Assembly (NCBI RefSeq): GCF_002234375.1
Contig: NZ_NMQV01000022.1
Coordinates: 35,203 to 99,202 of the forward strand
Reading direction: 5' to 3'
DNA from: Pseudomonas fluvialis
GTDB taxonomy: Bacteria; Pseudomonadota; Gammaproteobacteria; Pseudomonadales; Pseudomonadaceae
DNA length: 64,000 nt
Of this stretch, positions 61,872 to 64,000 are shown piece after piece (position 1 is the first letter of the stretch; each line of letters begins with the position of its first letter). Below the pieces are notes generated by a model. That model was not told the origin of the DNA. It saw only the letters and a list, made by a program, of their open reading frames with translations, and did not search any database. A program made the position numbers and the translations under genes.

Positions 61872-63739
61872 TCGTCGTCTCCGGCATCCTGTGCGCGGTC
61901 AGGCCAGGCTTGCTTGATCAGTTCCTTGGCGCGTTCGGGCGTCCATTGCGCATCGCCGACTTCCAGGCGTACCAGGCTGAGTGGGTCGCGCAGGTCGCTA
62001 CAGCCTTTTTCCTCGCAGGGCAGCAGGCTGTTGGCATTGACCAGGGTCAGCGGCAACTGCTGCTCATCCAGGCGCTCGGGGTCGAGGCTGACCTGGCCTT
62101 GCACCAGGTACCAGCCTTTACCAGCCTGCTGCTCGCTGTCACGGCTATCGAGCAGGGCCGGGTAGGGGTACTCGACCTGCCAGAGCCCGTCCTGCTCACC
62201 AGTGATCTCGACAATCTGCCGGTAGGCGCGCGATTCGCCACGCATCAGCGCGGCATAGTCACCACCGCCCATCGGGTTGTAGCTGATATCGCTGAGGATG
62301 CGCTGGTAAAGCGCTTCGGGCTTGCGGGCATCGCGACGCAGTTGCCGATACAGGGCCAGTTGCTGTTCAGCCTGACGGGCCTGCAGTTCGCGCTGCAGTT
62401 GCTCTTCGCGCTGGCGTTGCAGTTCGGCCTGGCGCTGTTGCTCGGCTTCCTTTTTCTCCAGGTTGAACAGGTGGTTCTGCGCGTATTGCGGGTTGAATTG
62501 CCATTGCTTGCTGCGGTAATGGCGACTGACCTGTACCTGATACAGCCAATAGTCGCGGTTACCTTTCAGCAGACCTTGCTCGAGGTCGCGCATCGCGTAG
62601 TAGTCAAGGTTGCTCAGGCGCGGCAGCAGGCTGTCGAGACGGGTGGTGGCCAGCTCGATATTGCGGTTGATGGCCTCCAGCGTGCGGTATTGCTCGCGGT
62701 CTTCGGTGAGGGCGATCACGTCGGCGTTACCGGCGCTCCAGTAGCCATTCCAGTTGCGCGCCAGGCGCAGCAGGTAGTGGGTCTGGTTGGCGGGCTCGCT
62801 GTGCAGCAGGAGCAGCAGGTTCTTGTTGCCATCGAAGCCAACCACCGGCAGCGCCGGGGCGTTGCCTTCGACGGTAAGACCGCTGATGAAGCTGCCTTCG
62901 AACTGGTAGAGGCGCTTGCCGTCGCTACGGGTCAGCAGCAGGCTGCCCGGGCCGCTGGCGTAGCCATCGCTGCCACAGCTGACCTGTTGCGATTGCACGC
63001 TGATGTTGTTCAGCGCTTCGTCAGGCTGGAAGCCCAGGCGGAAGCGGCAACCTTGGCTGTCCTGTACTTCGACGAGGAATTCGGCCTTGGCCAGGGCCTG
63101 GCTGCTGCTCGGTGGTTGCCATCCCGCTACGGCAAAGTCGCGCTTGACCGGCGCCACTGCCGGGGCGGCTTCACGCGTGGTATCCGGTGTGTTGTCGGCC
63201 TCAGCCAACGGGCTGGTGCTGGGCGTGGCCGGCGCGGGGGCTGCTGGGGCTGGTTCGGCCGGGGTGCTGTCGTTAACCGGGGCGCTGGCCGGCGCAGGGT
63301 TAGCATCGCTGACCGCCGCGGCGGGTGTTGTTGTCTGGGCAGTGGCGCTGTTCTCAGTGGCGACGCTGTCCGGGGTACTGGCTGCTGCTTGTGCCGGGCT
63401 GGCGTCTACCTGTACCGCCCAGCCGCTGGCCAGGCTGGCCTTGCCGCTGGCATGGGCTTGACCATTGGCGTGCTGGCTGGTCCAGCTGAGTTGTTGCGCG
63501 CTGGGGCACTGGCTGCTGAACAGGCTGCCCAGCTTGGGCAGCAGGCGTTCCACGGCGGCAACATCCGGCGTGTTGGCAAAGGCGAAGCGCAGGGTCAGGT
63601 TGTCGCTGCACCAGGCCTGGCCGTCGGCGTGTTCGACAAACACTTCGACGTTTTCGGCCTTGGAGTAGGCCAGCCGATGGCTGGCCGCCTCAGCCGATAC
63701 CGCCAGGGCGAGCAGGCTGAGGGTGGCAAGGGTTTTCAT
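61868..63739 (-). CDS. Large exported protein with P/A/S/T linker and Q/R coiled coil
   Basis: 623 residues. Signal peptide to about residue 18, then a small Cys-containing domain. A low-complexity Pro/Ala/Ser/Thr linker spans about 115-195, followed by a beta-rich domain (FLVEVQDSQGCRFRLGFQPD). A Gln/Glu/Arg coiled coil lies near 425-470 (KKEAEQQRQAELQRQREEQ) and a C-terminal domain has CEEKGC. It looks like a periplasmic or surface scaffold. No family is recognised. It lies 12 bases after the partial gene upstream. Confidence 0.55.
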   Translation of the reverse strand: MKTLATLSLLALAVSAEAASHRLAYSKAENVEVFVEHADGQAWCSDNLTLRFAFANTPDVAAVERLLPKLGSLFSSQCPSAQQLSWTSQHANGQAHASGKASLASGWAVQVDASPAQAAASTPDSVATENSATAQTTTPAAAVSDANPAPASAPVNDSTPAEPAPAAPAPATPSTSPLAEADNTPDTTREAAPAVAPVKRDFAVAGWQPPSSSQALAKAEFLVEVQDSQGCRFRLGFQPDEALNNISVQSQQVSCGSDGYASGPGSLLLTRSDGKRLYQFEGSFISGLTVEGNAPALPVVGFDGNKNLLLLLHSEPANQTHYLLRLARNWNGYWSAGNADVIALTEDREQYRTLEAINRNIELATTRLDSLLPRLSNLDYYAMRDLEQGLLKGNRDYWLYQVQVSRHYRSKQWQFNPQYAQNHLFNLEKKEAEQQRQAELQRQREEQLQRELQARQAEQQLALYRQLRRDARKPEALYQRILSDISYNPMGGGDYAALMRGESRAYRQIVEITGEQDGLWQVEYPYPALLDSRDSEQQAGKGWYLVQGQVSLDPERLDEQQLPLTLVNANSLLPCEEKGCSDLRDPLSLVRLEVGDAQWTPERAKELIKQAWPDRAQDAGDDE

Positions 63740-63751
63740 GGGCGCGCTCCG

Positions 63752-64000
63752 TCAGATCAGTTCCCAGGCGCCATCGGCGGCCTGGCAGGCTTTGACGGTC
63801 TGCTGCTGGTTGCTGCCCTTGGCATTGACGTCATAGTTGAGCGTGCGACAGGTGGTTTGTGCGGTGACAGGTTGCTCTACCGGGGCGGCGGCAAGATCCA
63901 CGGCATCCAGGTCGAAGCCCTGGCTCTTGGCGCTGGCCAGTTCGATGCTGTCCAGGTCGGTGGCGCTGTCGGCAACGGCGCGGGGGGCGCTGCTCGGGGT
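63752..64000 (-). CDS. C-terminal part of an unknown exported protein
   Basis: 82 residues up to the stop at 63752-63754. The N-terminal part lies outside the window. The visible end contains TTCRTLNYDVNAKGSNQQQT then VKACQAADGAWELI, with two Cys that may form a disulfide, as in small outer-membrane surface antigens. It is the upstream member of the same run as the 623- and 344-residue proteins. Confidence 0.5.
   Translation of the reverse strand, partial: TPSSAPRAVADSATDLDSIELASAKSQGFDLDAVDLAAAPVEQPVTAQTTCRTLNYDVNAKGSNQQQTVKACQAADGAWELI

Overview
The window looks like a chromosomal stretch of a Pseudomonas-type gammaproteobacterium. Evidence is the yccA-tusDCBE block beside a tRNA-Ser, ColRS with its methyltransferase/InaA pair, a Cti cis-trans isomerase, the pnuC/ribosylnicotinamide-kinase pair, and a WbpM-closed O-antigen locus. 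The core DNA is G+C-rich (39 of 60 bases at 57601-57660). The O-antigen core is strongly A+T-rich (14 of 60 G+C at 48601-48660), which marks it as imported.

Layout. 1-2410: sulfur relay genes tusEBCD, a BI-1 family membrane protein and tRNA-Ser(UGA). 2467-8850: seven minus-strand genes in one run. They are thermostable-hemolysin-like acyltransferase, AMP-ligase, haem-oxygenase-like diiron enzyme, SDR, TPR protein, and an OmpR/QseBC-type response regulator and kinase. They look like a small-molecule biosynthetic operon with its own regulators. 8851-12437: colR, colS, a methyltransferase and an InaA-type kinase, facing the first operon across a CTTAAG-type box. 12489-16245: periplasmic proteins, then cytochromes SHP (DUF1924) and DHC, divergent from a cytochrome b561 fused to an NAD(P)H/FAD/2Fe-2S reductase. 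This is a plausible complete transmembrane electron route. 16401-20404: chalcone-isomerase-like/DUF3833/SDR operon with an 11-bp-spaced GTACAA operator, pirin, rhodanese and galU.

20405-35185: housekeeping and membrane genes. These are metH, cti, nfuA, a DUF3429 protein, ribosylnicotinamide kinase and pnuC, a chemoreceptor with a coupled unknown partner, uppP, trkH and a nitroreductase. 35556-59572: surface polysaccharide region. An MBL/beta-CASP RNase is translationally coupled to rfaH, and rfaH is followed by an ops/JUMPstart element. Then come wzz, an IS5-type remnant, rmlBA, fdtA, a deletion scar, a low-G+C sugar-decorating cassette, fdtB, wzx, glycosyltransferases, wzy, fnlABC, a WbpV-like epimerase, a small initiating sugar transferase and wbpM. 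The predicted repeat unit includes dTDP-derived 3-amino-3,6-dideoxyhexose, L-FucNAc and a WbpM-derived 6-deoxy-HexNAc. 59659-64000: a GNAT-Rnk fusion protein and three unknown exported proteins, the last cut by the window edge.

All function calls rest on reading motifs and gene order by eye. No database search was possible.
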